A DNA stretch of 64,000 nucleotides from positions 41,218,551 to 41,282,550 of the forward strand of contig NC_054872.1 in NCBI RefSeq assembly GCF_018320785.1, read 5' to 3'. Source of the stretch: Cheilinus undulatus (Eukaryota; Chordata; Actinopteri; Labriformes; Labridae). The notes beneath the pieces are model-generated. The model had not been told where the DNA came from, searched no databases, and was given only the letters and a program-made list of their open reading frames with translations. The position numbers and the translations under genes were made by a program. Every line of letters starts with the position of its first letter. Positions within the stretch are counted from its first letter, which is position 1. Below are positions 11,357 through 22,219 of the stretch, one piece after another.

Positions 11357-14300
11357 ATGGAGGAACAGCTGAATTATGCTGAAGTGACTTTCAGCTCTAA
11401 AAATGGCGTTTCTGCATTTGGTGAGTCATGTTCTGCTTTCTGTAACAAGCACATGCTAAACTTGTACCACTTTGTTTTTCTAACTGAAACCTTAACTTTA
11501 AAGTAACTGAAGAACTACATTCTGGTTTTTCAGATCTGAGGTATGTGGGGTTTATTTGAGTCTTCATATTTCTTGCTATATCATGACATTTACTTTTTTA
11601 ACAACTCAATATGTTTACTTGACAAACACACAAAACATAACCTAATAAAATCTATGTTTTTATAAAACTACTCATGTTTAAAAGAACTAAACAGTCGAGC
11701 TGGCTTTAAACATTGAATCAAGGTAAGATAAGTTTATTTGTAAAGCACATCTCAGCGACAAGAAAATAAGAATAAAAAAAATCAATGCTGCAAGTGTTCA
11801 ACATTGGAACAAACAGACATGAAATAAGAGGAGTAATTAACAACAATGGATAAAGAGGCATAATTCATTGTTACATTATGCAGTGTTACATTGTGTCATC
11901 GTGACATAATGTGTCTTTGTTCAGTTATCAGTGCGTAACAAATTTATTAGACCACCTGTCATATTTGTCTCAAAGACCATCCAGCATCATGAAGTGCTTT
12001 AATGCGGACTCGTTCATTTTCAGTGAGCTCTCCATGTTTTAACATTTTGAACAGGAATGAGGAATTTCAAACTGAATTCACCCAAATTTGAGCCAGCTCA
12101 CTGGGCTTCTCTGAAAAGTCAGAAATTAATCAAGTATATATTCAACCAATTTTTCTGTTGAGGAATGCAGGTAAATAAATACAATTTGACATATCAATCA
12201 AGAAATATTAATGTGCTTTACTATTTCAATTTTTTTGTAAATCAGTCAATTTGAAAATTCATGGATAACAATAATATTCATATTTTAGCATTAAAAATAT
12301 CCTTTCGGTTAAAGAGCTTCTATATATTGGTGTATTGACATTGCAGAAACATAAAAAATTATTTTGGTAATTACCGATGCTGTTAATTTAGGGCAGCTGT
12401 GGCATAAACCTTACTTTGGTTAGGGTTAGGGTGGTCTAATAAATTTGTTAAGCGCTGTATGTTGTCATTACTTTGTGTTGTTACTAGTGCTGTTAATCAG
12501 TTTTAAAAAATAATCAAGTTAATCACATCACTACGCTGTGATTAATCATGATTAATCACAGCATTTTTTTAGTATTTTTTAAATACGTTTTTAGATTTTT
12601 AAACTTTCTTATTGTCAAGTGTTTTATTTTCATTCTCTTTATTCTGTGTACAACACTTTGAAAGTGCTTTTTTAAAAGCATTATTATTATTTATAAATCA
12701 TACCTATTAAAGTTGCAATAAGCAATTTATTTTTAGTATCATACGCCCACAAAAACAACACAACCCATCAGGGTCTTGCTATTAAAGCCATCTAACAGAA
12801 TAACACACTTCTGCACCGCTTCCTCGCGCTGCACTCTCACTTGAGGAAAACCAGCAAAGGATGATGCTCCAGCCAATGAGGAGGCTAGCACTCGCAGCTA
12901 ATCATGGCTCAGGTCAGAGGGAGCGTTCCCATTGGCCTCTGTAGTAGGTGCACTTCCGCCTCTCAGCTCAGTGAGAAGTTGATACAGTGGTGGAGTTACC
13001 AGCGGTGTTCGGTCCCATGTAGAATTTGTTCATGATGAGATGATGTTTTCTTGCCTGTAATCTGGCCATTGATTTCAGTGGAAAAGCGGAGCTAAATCAC
13101 TCCACGAGAGCTTTGCCACCGTCAGTATTCGATTCAGCGACATGCTCATCCACAAGGAGGTATGTAAGAAGAGGGGCAGAACTAAGGAGCTCTATCAGGG
13201 AGAAGAACAGGAAGGGAGGGGGAGTAGGGTTGATTCTACACGGTTCTCATCGAATGTTACATTCTCGAGCTTTAAATACCGCTATTTACTTGTATTTTTG
13301 TGTCAGATAAAAGAACTACAAGTATGGTGTTTGAAAAAAGAAGTATTCAACAAACTATAGCTTTTAAACTTTAACATCTCAGCTTAGTTGTAATGGCTTG
13401 TAAATCAGAATCCAGGTCTACTGGACTCTGTAGGCTTTGTTATGTTTTCATGTGTGTCTTTGTAACACATTCAGAATTAGAATGCAACAGCACAAGTTCA
13501 GCATTGCTAGCATGGAGGGCACTGGTTCTGTCCTTAACGCTAATGAGGGGCAGGGCCCACTGTATAAGGCTGTGGGCTCTCACTGTCTATGTAGTTTTAT
13601 GTTTGGGCTTTATGTGGAGGCCCCACTGAGGGTAGGTATCTGTCACAGCCTGGACCCTGCATGTACAGAGCCAGGACAAAAGCACTGGGATTGGTGTGTG
13701 GGGGTTCTTGACTGAGCACTTATTTTCACAAGGGCAAAGGTTAAAAATTCAAAATTGTCTTAAATTTGCTGTCAGTTAGCCCAGCGATTGACTGGTGACC
13801 AGTCCAGGGTATACCCCACCTCTCACCCAATGACAGCTGGGATAGGCTCCAGCCCCTTGTGACCCTGAATGGGATAGGTGTGGGGAAAATAAATGAATGG
13901 ATGCATGTTCTCTACAAACAAGGATGTGGCTTTTTTAAAGGGACATGACGTCTTACTTCCCTTTTGTTGCAGAGAAACCAGACGAGATGGAAATAATATA
14001 TGATGAAGTGAAAACTGAGGAGCAGACAGGTCCTACCACACCACCTACCATACCAGGTTATTAGATTTTACCTTGTAAAAAAAAAAAAAAAAGATAATTA
14101 ATAAATTTGCATTTAACAGAATGGTTTTCTTGTTTTTTGAATTTTTAGTGGAAACTGAACAGAAAGCTCGGCTGTGTACTCCTGTTCATGTTGTGGCTGC
14201 AGGTTTGGGGATTATCTGCGTCATACTGGCATTATTTATCATCATCCTTAAAATCCAACGTAGGTCTGACTTCCTGTTTGAGTAAATTTCGAGGTTCAGT

Positions 14301-17300
14301 GACAGTGAAAAGCATAAAATAACATTTTGATCCTTGATTTTCAGTCAACACAGCCATGTCAGAGCATCTCAGAGATAAAAACAACTTAACGGCTCAGAAT
14401 CAGCAGTTATGGTCCGAGAAGGCCGACTTACAGAGGAAAACACAAGAGCTGACCAGAGAAAAAGAAGGACTCAGCTGGACCCTCGGAGTCATCTTGGAGC
14501 ACAACAACTTCCCAGTAGATCAACACTGCCCGCAGAAAGGTAAAATCATGGTGGATATACAGTAAGCTAGGGTCTGCTTGGGGTTTGTGTCTGCTTCTAA
14601 ATTACTTGATTTTAATCTTCTTAACTGTGAATTTCAGTTCAGCTCTTTGAACTAGAAGCCTTGTGATTTTAGTGGTGATGTAGCTTATTTTCAGTGCACG
14701 TACAGTAAAGGTAAGGCCTGTCTTTGACAGTTTATGGCAGTGACAGACTGGATTTAAAAAAGGGGCCTTGGAAAATGAAATGATATTAAGCTTTTGCTCA
14801 TCTCTTTCAACTATGAAAACCACTTTGTATTTCAATTTTTATTATATTTAAAAAAAAATAACTGTCATCTTTTTTATTTTGTACCCTTTTCATAAATAAA
14901 TATCAAATGATCGAAAACACATAGCCTACCTTTTTGGTATCTTTTCAATGGAATCATTAATTAGAAAATTTGTATTATTGCCAGCATGTTTATATATTTC
15001 CCCTGATTTATTTCCTTTAACCATGTTTTCTATGGTTAAAATCTTACTTATCAGAAAGGACTCTCTCTCTCAGTCTTGGTCAATTCTCTTCTGCGCCCAC
15101 CCCATTACGTCATGGGGTCCCGCAAGGCTCTGTTTTAGGCCCCCTACTCTTTTCTTTGTACATGCTCCCTTTGGGGTCTATTTTCAAGAAACACAATATG
15201 TCTTTCCATTTTTTTGCTGAGGACTTGCAAATTTATTTTCCCATGACCCCTAAAGGAAATTCTTTTACAGTCTTACAAAACTGTCTAAAAGATGTAAAAT
15301 CATGGATGGAGTTAAACTTCTTATATTTAAATGAAAAGACAACTGAAATAATAGTGTTTGGGAAATCAGAACTTCTGAATGGTGTTGACAGTGTAATAAT
15401 AATAATAATAATTATTATTAAATCATTATTATCATTATTTTTATTATTATTATTTTGAAAAAAGGGACAAACCTGAGTTAAATTTTAAGTGTTTTTTTGT
15501 TTGTTTGTTTGTTTTTTGCAAAGGGCTTGAATACTTGTGTCATTGTGAAGTTTCATTTTTTTATTTTTTAGGAATTTGCAAAAAATTCTAAAATCTTTTC
15601 TCACTTTGCCATAATTGGGTACTTTGCAGAGATGAATGATAATAAAAATGTTTTTATGGTAGTGTCAGGTGGCAACAGAGCAAATTTGAGAAAAGTGAAG
15701 GGGGTTTGAATTCTTTATGAATGCACTGCACATATACATGTGTATAATGGTTGTGTCTTTCTTGTTTTACAGAGTGTAAACCTTGTCTGGACAACTGGGT
15801 ACAGTTTCAGTCAAACTGTTATCTTTTTATGAATGGGCCATATTCCCAATGGAGGTATTGGAAGGACAGTCGGGGAGAATGTGGGAAATTTAATGCAGAG
15901 CTGGTGGTGATTGACAGTCAAGAGGAACAGGCAAGACTTGTGTAGTTTGGCAGAATTTTTTATTTTTTACCTGACAAAGCTTGCAAACATCTGCATCAAC
16001 ATCTTTATAGACTCAATTTCACTAAAACCACATGTTTCACTTCCAGTAACTTTATTCAGGTGCTAAGCTGCAAACATATATTTTTTAAATGGCATCACTC
16101 TTCTGTTTTGTTTTCTGCATGTATAATTTTATTTCCTGCTTTTATTTGGCAATTAAAACACCACATTTTTTTTGTCCTGTATAGGAATTCATCAACTACC
16201 ACACAGAGATATATGATGATGAAAAGCATGGCTACTGGATTGGCTTGAGCAAAGAGTCTTGGACAGAGACATGGATGTGGGTCGATGGAAGCAACTTCAC
16301 TGTGGCGTGAGTGTACAAAAATAACACACAATGACAAAGAAGCTTCCACATGTGTTTCTTTAACCTCACTGAATCATGGTGTCCTCAGTCTGACACATGA
16401 TAAACCAACCAATAAAGATTCAAGATTGGCGGTTGTTTCTTTCCTGCCTGATGATTTTCACACCAAGTTGTGGAGAAATCTGATGGAACTTTGAAGTTTG
16501 TGTGAACTCTGGCGCTCCCCTGTGGACAAAGCACTACATCTTATTTCTATGCTTGTCCTGTACATGTGTAGGCCATCTTTTATAATAAAAAACTGTATCC
16601 TTCTTTTAGCAAAAAGTACAGATTGTTATAAATTTTGATTATAAAAAAATTGCTCTGTTATTAATCTCCTCATCACACCTATGCAGCAGCAGTGGTTAAA
16701 AGAAAAAAAAAGTGTAAGGGTTATTAATCTTGCTGATGGTCTCTCTTATCTGTTTTTAGTGAACAAAATAAGTGCAGACAGTAAGTTACAAAAGAAAACA
16801 TTTCATTGCCTTTTCTGAACAGAGTAAATTCTTAACAGGAATCATGCACACATAGTTTTTCCTTTTGCTTAATTTATGAGTTTGAGTAATTTAGGTGTAA
16901 CATTTAGGGTTTTAAGTCCTGGCTAGTCAAGCTCTACACATATGTAGACATGTGGCAGCCAAAGTCAAGCTGTATGGCATCTCTTTTGTCTTTTGTCTGG
17001 ATCTTTTCTGGGGGGGGTGAAGCTTTGTCTGTTCTGAGGCTGCCAAAATCAGATTTGCAAATATTGATTAAAACCATCATAAAGCAGTTGTTAAGTTGTT
17101 TGTGCAAAGTTGTTTTGATAAGAAGAGCATGCATAGGCCTCGTTTTAGGGTTTTATCAGTGAAACAGTTAAAATCTACGTTGACCTTTGACGGCACTGTT
17201 TCACTTTTCTTCTCACTTGGGTCCTGGGGGGGTCTCAGCTTTTCTTAGGTCGGATAAGGGGCGCGCCAAGGAAAAATGATTAGGAAACACTGTCCTAGGC

Positions 17301-18759
17301 CATGCTTACTTACTACATCCACTCCTTACTCCACCTAAAGGTGTGCAGATTATTTTCTCATACCCCTGCTAATATGCAAAGACATCCAGAGCACAACCAG
17401 GGTTGTGTCAATCCTCCCTCCCAACTAATGGTTCCCTCAGGTGTCGTACTCACCAAATCTTTGCTTAATTTCAGCCTCATTTTTTGGTCCAAATATACAA
17501 ATGAGGACAAAACTTTTAGCCCCCCTATAAAAATTTCATTTTTTAATGATTTCCCTAGTGCTGTTAAACAGAGTGAAGAATTTTACCTCAGCGTTTTAAA
17601 ACATCCTAGTTCTATTTTAAATGCGTACACTATTTTACTTTGCACACAGAAAAAAATGTATTTCACAAAAACCAAAAACTACCAGGGTCTAAAATTTTAG
17701 CCCCTTTTAGGTGACCTTTTTGTTGAGCTATAGCATAAACCACTGTTGTACAGTGATGCGCTTTAACACTGTAATGCTCAAAGCTTGTAAAATCACTTTA
17801 GACTTGAGAAAAATAATTGTTGAAACTCAGAGAGCAGAAGAAGAATGTACTTCTGTACAATGGTTTATCACAGCATTTCCAAGTGTCAAGAACTGGAGAG
17901 AGAAGTATCAAGACATTCAAAGAGAGGCCCAGAGTACAGATCAAGCCTGGCAGAGGGAGGAAGAGAAAGATTTCAAACTTTAGACACATCTCTCACTAGA
18001 CCCCAGAACAACTGCTAGGACACTAGCGAATGACTGAGCTCATCACTAGAGCCCTACAGAGGAAAGGACTCGAAGGTTGCAGGCCAAGGAAAACTCCACT
18101 TCTGCAGAAGAAACACCTTCAAGTAAGACTGGCAAGCTTAGGACAACCTGGAGAAAGATTCCTCGTACTGGGAGCATGTCCTGTAGTCTAGTGAGAACAA
18201 ACTAGAGCTCTTTGGCCCCACAGATGTTGCTGATGTTTGGAGAAAGAAGGGAGAGGTGAAGAAACATGATGATGCTGTGGGGATGGTTCAGTGGAACGGG
18301 AATGTCATAAAAGAAAAACAGCAGATTCAGGGGTTACTGTTTCACTGTGTTTACCACCAGTCTCTGTTTACCAGCACATACTAGGAAAACAATGACATTC
18401 TCAAAGGAGGACTGATAATTTTGTCCTCTTCTGTACTTAGAAGTTCTGCACAACACTGTATTTTATTCCCTTCAGAAGAAACCATACTAGCCGTTTCCAC
18501 CAGATCATGGACTTGATGCTAACCTAAGCTGATTGGCTAGCTTGTTTATCCTGTGCTAAGAAGACACATATTGACTGTGTTATTGTTTTTTTTTATCTTT
18601 AGGTACTGGAGGGATCAACCTGCCAGCTCCCGGCTGAATTGTGCTTTAATCTCGCCACATGGAGAGCCTCTGGCCAACTGGCAGAAAACAAGCTGTACCA
18701 TGTATAACCGCTACATCTGTGAAAGCAGAGCCTTGATCAAACCAGAATCAGCAGCATAG
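11357..18759 (+). CDS. Type II C-type lectin receptor 1 with two ITIMs (NK-receptor-like, group V)
   Basis: Seven coding exons: 11357-11420, 13973-14056, 14149-14259, 14345-14539, 15773-15930, 16185-16306 and 18603-18759; 891 bp, 296 residues, frame kept throughout. The tail has two ITIMs, LNYAEV (Y7) and IIYDEV (Y31), the kind that recruits SHP phosphatases. A transmembrane helix follows at about 62-83, then a coiled-coil stalk (about 87-150) and a long-form CTLD (about 152-290) starting CKPCLDNWVQFQSNCY, with GYWIGL, WMWVDG, LNCALI and the final CTMYNRYICE. EPN and WND are absent, so calcium-dependent sugar binding is unlikely; this is typical of NK-type lectins. Exon 5 ends in a GC donor (CAG|gcaaga), and the exon 2 donor (gttatt) is weak. 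The start is the first ATG in a MEEQLNYAEV context that matches the neighbouring paralogue. It is the upstream member of a tandem pair. Teleost NK-type lectins are known to cluster; the ligand is unknown. Confidence 0.9.
11929..12457 (-). mobile_element. Internally deleted derivative of the 20,015-21,576 Tc1 family
   Basis: Both inverted ends are present (cagtgcgtaacaaatttatt at the left and its complement at the right). Read on the minus strand it follows the long copy through the 5' region and the transposase start (MLKHGELTENERVRIKALHD, about 28 codons). It then jumps directly to the 3' terminus. A 529-bp MITE-like deletion product in intron 1 of lectin receptor 1. Confidence 0.85.
12480..12570. 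repeat. ATTAATC-rich dispersed repeat head
   Basis: The stretch agtgctgttaatcag...gattaatcatgattaatcac contains short palindromic ATTAATC units like a common fish repeat that starts gggctgt(c/t)aa. A similar head is at about 21,602. Limits are uncertain. Confidence 0.35.
13775..13905 (+). repeat. LINE/SINE 3'-tail repeat
   Basis: Contains gggataggctccagcccctt and gtgaccctgaatgggatagg, then a short aaataaatgaatggatg tail. This is the common 3' end of L2/CR1-type LINEs and SINEs that borrow it. In intron 1 of receptor 1. Confidence 0.65.
15050..15385 (+). mobile_element. LINE reverse-transcriptase fragment (L2/Rex1/CR1-like)
   Basis: One plus-strand frame encodes GVPQGSVLGPLLFSLYM, then SFHFFAEDLQIYFP and LNEKTTEIIVFG: RT motifs B and C and following palm sequence of non-LTR elements. 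The usual ADD of motif C reads AED. It is 5'-truncated and ends in an AAT-repeat run at about 15,395-15,455. In intron 4 of receptor 1. Confidence 0.75.
15500..15733 (+). mobile_element. Tc1/mariner 3'-end fragment
   Basis: Resembles the last about 220 bp of a common fish Tc1 element: gcaaaaaattctaaaatctt, then cataattgggtactttgcag and the inverted end ggggtttgaattctttatga. No coding sequence is retained. In intron 4 of receptor 1. Confidence 0.6.
17503..18429 (+). mobile_element. Decayed Tc1-like element in intron 6 of receptor 1
   Basis: Ends gaggacaaaacttttagccc and (inverted) gaggacaaaattatcagtcc delimit about 930 bp. Inside is degraded Tc1 transposase coding sequence in several frames: an SRTGERSIKTFKERP-type DNA-binding region at about 17,885-17,930 and an ELFGPTDVADVW-type core at about 18,210-18,240. 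Old and inactive. Confidence 0.7.
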
Positions 18760-19379
18760 TCAGAGTCATTTTAACACAAAGGCAATCTGATCTTCTCTAC
18801 ATTAGAGCATTCTCTTTGTCAGTCATGACGTGAAACATGCTCTAAAATGAGCAAGTTTTTTTCTTCTTGTCGTTGTTTTAGTTCTTATGTGTTCTCAAAT
18901 TTTAAAGTGTAGGCTACACAAATGTTTTATTTTGTATTGTACAATATCATGCTTACAGTTTTTTAATAATCCACTGCAATCATATATGTTAAGAGAAATG
19001 GCTACCAATTACAAACACTTGGAAAATATGTGGTTAAAAAACATAAATTCATAAATAGACCATAAATATTCAGATGGACTCCTTCTGATGCCAGTGCTCT
19101 TTCAACAGGACAATATTGTAAGTTTGTTTGGATCTATTTTCTGCTGTGGATGAACACAGATTTTATAGTAGGGTGAATTTCCTTAAAATTACAGCTCCCA
19201 TGTGACTGGAACAAAATAACAAGTCTGAGTGATTTAGATGGAAGAAAAACTCAAATATTTGTTGGGCTTGTTCTTTAAATACATTGTTACTGATATGAAT
19301 TCAGTGTAGGAATAATGAAATTATAATAAAATAATAAAATTATTCAGCATTGCCAAACCTTCACCAGATACTCTAATCA

Positions 19380-19805
19380 GGGCCAAGCCAAACTGGGGGA
19401 TCTATGACAGTTAGGAAAATCATGGTCCATTTCAGAGTGAATCTATGATAACCATATTTTATTTTTAACCTGAATAATCACCACTCTTAATAAAGACACA
19501 AAAAATGTTTCATTTCAGCTTTATTACAGTATGGCCTTTTTAAAAAATGTAAGTCTTTTTCTTGAAACAGATTTTCCAGATGCCAGACTTAATAGATTAG
19601 CCATAATGTGGAGAAATGTTAGGATGCCAGAGAATAAAGTAGAAGGAACCTAAAGAACTTTAAGGGGGAAATAAGTAACTACTTAAAGTGTCAAAAAAGT
19701 GGCAATTTGCAAAAAAAAAAATGGCTAAAAGTGGCAAAAATTGGCAGAAAAATGAAAAAAAAAGTGGTTACAGAGTGGCAAAATGGATTGAGAAAGGCAT
19801 AAATG
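19380..19805. repeat. Dispersed element copy with short GTGGCAAAA minisatellite
   Basis: The block at 19,380-19,680 (aaccatattttatttttaacctgaataatcaccactctt ... aggatgccagagaataaagta) aligns with 28,670-29,010 inside receptor 2. Both are followed by purine-rich GTGGCAAAAA-type repeats, only about 120 bp long here. Downstream of receptor 1. Confidence 0.6.
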
Positions 19806-19837
19806 GTCAAAGTGTTGATGTGCTTTGACTTCTAATG

Positions 19838-20014
19838 TCTTGGCGACTTGGTTTACAGCATGTCTCAGTAGGTGGAGTCTGTCCACTCTCAACAGGAAGG
19901 TCAGGGGTTCGATCCCCAGCTCCTGCAGTAACATGTTGATTTCTCCTTAAGTAGGACACTTAACCCCAAAATTGCTCCCACTGTTGCATTGGTCTGTGGA
20001 TTTATGTGAATATA
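19838..20014 (+). repeat. tRNA-derived SINE, abutting a Tc1 insertion
   Basis: tRNA-like head with cagtaggtggagtctgtcca and B box ggttcgatccc, then cagctcctgcagtaacatgt and aggacacttaaccccaaatt-type body, a widespread fish SINE. The body stops exactly at the start of the Tc1 element at 20,015. Confidence 0.6.
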
Positions 20015-21576
20015 CAGTGCTTAACAAATTTATTAGACCACCACCCAAAGTAAGGTTTATGCCACAGCTGCCCTAAATTAACAGCATTGGTAAAATTACC
20101 AAAATCATTTTTTATGTTTCTGCAATGTCAATACACCAATATATAGAAGCTCTTTAACCGAAATGATATTTTTAATGCTAAAATATAATTATTATTGTTA
20201 TCCATGAATTTTCAAATTGACTGATTTACAAAAAAACTGAAAAAATAGTAAAGCACATTAATATTTCTTGATTAATATGTCAAATTATAGTTATTTACTT
20301 GCATTCCTGAACAGAAAAAGGAGTTTCAGTGGTTGAATGTTATGTTTGATTCATTTCTGAATTCTCAGAGAAGCCCAGTGATCCGGCTCAAATTTGGGTA
20401 TAAAAAGGTGAATTCAGTTTGAAATTCCTCATTCCTGTTCAAAATGTTAAAACGTGGAGAGCTCACTGAAACTGAAAGAGTCCGCATTAAAGCACTTCAT
20501 GATGCTGGATGGTCTCTAAAACAAATAGGGAAAGACATAAAGTGTCCTCACAGTGTGGTCAAGTATGCTTTCGAGTCAATTGCTGAGACTGGTACTTACA
20601 AAATGTGCCAAGGAAGAGACAGGAAACCAAAGTTAACTGAAGCAGATGTCAGACACCTCAAGATCTGAAGTACTAGAGACAGAAGGAAGACTACTGCTGA
20701 TCTTCAGGCAGAGATGAATGCTTCTAGGTCAGAGTCTGAGAAAGTCTCCAGAATGACCATAAGCAGACAACTGACAGAACAAGGCTTAAAGGGAAGAATA
20801 GCTGCTAAGAAGCCATTATTGAGGCCTGCAAACATCCAGAAACACCTCAGATTAGTCAGGGAGCACAAACACTGGACTGTTGATGACTGGAAGAAGGTAC
20901 TCTGGACGGATGAGTCCAAGTTTGAACTCTTTGGTCAGCATGGTTGTGTTTATGTCCGCAGAAAAGCTGGAGAACGTTTTGATGGCAGATGCATTGCACC
21001 CACAGTGAAACACGGTGGAGATTCCATTATGGTATGGGACTCCATTTGAGGATACGGCGTGGGCAAATGAGTGAAAATCGATGGTATCATGAACAAGAAC
21101 GTCTACCACAACATCTTAGTGCATCATGGAATCCCTTCTGGACTGAATCTGATTGGTGGTGGGTTCATATACCAACAAGACAATGACCCCAAGCATACTT
21201 CAAGGCTATGCAGAGACTAAGAAAAAGGACTCTGGAGTACTGGAACTGATGGACTGGCCAAGTCAAAGTCCGGTTTTGAATCCTGTTGAACAAATTTGGG
21301 ATTTAGTAGAGTCAAAGATTGATCACACAAAAGTTTCATCTAAAGCAAGTCTGTGGGAACAGCTAGAAACTATTTGTGACTCAGTAACAAAACAGGCCAT
21401 ACAAAATATGAAGCTTTTTGGTTATTATGTGTGAAAAAGGACATTTAGTTGTTTCAGATTGTTATTTGCCAAATAAACAACAATAACATTTTTAGTTTTA
21501 AACAAGTTTTTGAAAGATTTATAAAATATTTATGTTTTCTCGTTTTTATGACAGGTGGTCTAATAAATTTGCACTG
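20015..21576 (+). mobile_element. Near full-length Tc1/mariner element (DD34E transposase, broken)
   Basis: Terminal inverted repeats cagtgcttaacaaatttatt and (inverted) cagtgcaaatttattagacc bound 1,562 bp. The transposase starts at 20,444 (MLKRGELTETERVRIKALHD) with a helix-turn-helix region. A stop follows at 20,666, then sequence resumes from 20,669 through 21,049 (DWKKVLWTDESKFELFG, GGDSIMVW). A frameshift and further changes follow before QQDNDPKHT (about 21,178-21,205) and DWPSQSPVLNPVEQIWDL (about 21,250-21,305). All three catalytic acids are present but the gene is interrupted. It is the longest of three family members here (others 5827-6055 and 11,929-12,457). Confidence 0.9.
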
Positions 21577-22219
21577 CAAATGAATTCGATTAGTTCATTC
21601 TAGGGCTGTCAAAACAGTAAAAATTTCATTGAAATATTCTCATAATTTATGTTGGTAATTGTGATTTTTTTTGCTTTAAAACAATTGTGTTTTATTTTGA
21701 ATTTGTGTATCGTCTTGAACTAAGGGTCGCTGATGTCTTGTTTGGATGCAGATCTGCTTTTATTTTGAAAGAAAAAATATACCACAGGTAGATAAAAGAT
21801 TATAATGCAAACTTAAACATGGTTGTGGATTGTAAAGAAAATAATGGAAGAGTAAAAAATAAAACGTTTGTTAAAACACAAGTGATGATTTTTGACTTGG
21901 CCACAGAGCTGAGATGGTGTGCATCTAAAAAAAACACCTTCAGTAGTCAGGAGGCTGGGAAGAGCTGTACAGGCTCAAATCCATTTCCCATTAGTGTTAG
22001 CAGAAACTAATACTTCCCTCTATTGCAGCACTGTGTACATTTCACTGTTGTAAAAAATTGAATAAGTAACTAGAAATTCCTTTCAGAAAAGAGGAACTTC
22101 ACTCTCGTTTTCTGTGTGGTTGTGTTGTGACATTTTGTTCAGTAAAATCCTTCAGGCTCTGCAGACACGTCTGTTGTTTCTCAGCTACAGTAGAGCACAG
22201 CAAGGTGTGACTGTGAAGG

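Noticed and set aside
12425-12431. Telomere-like ggttagggttaggg next to Tc1 ends (also about 6020)
   Set aside because: Only two units, located at the same place inside the Tc1 5' end in two copies, so part of the element and not an interstitial telomere.
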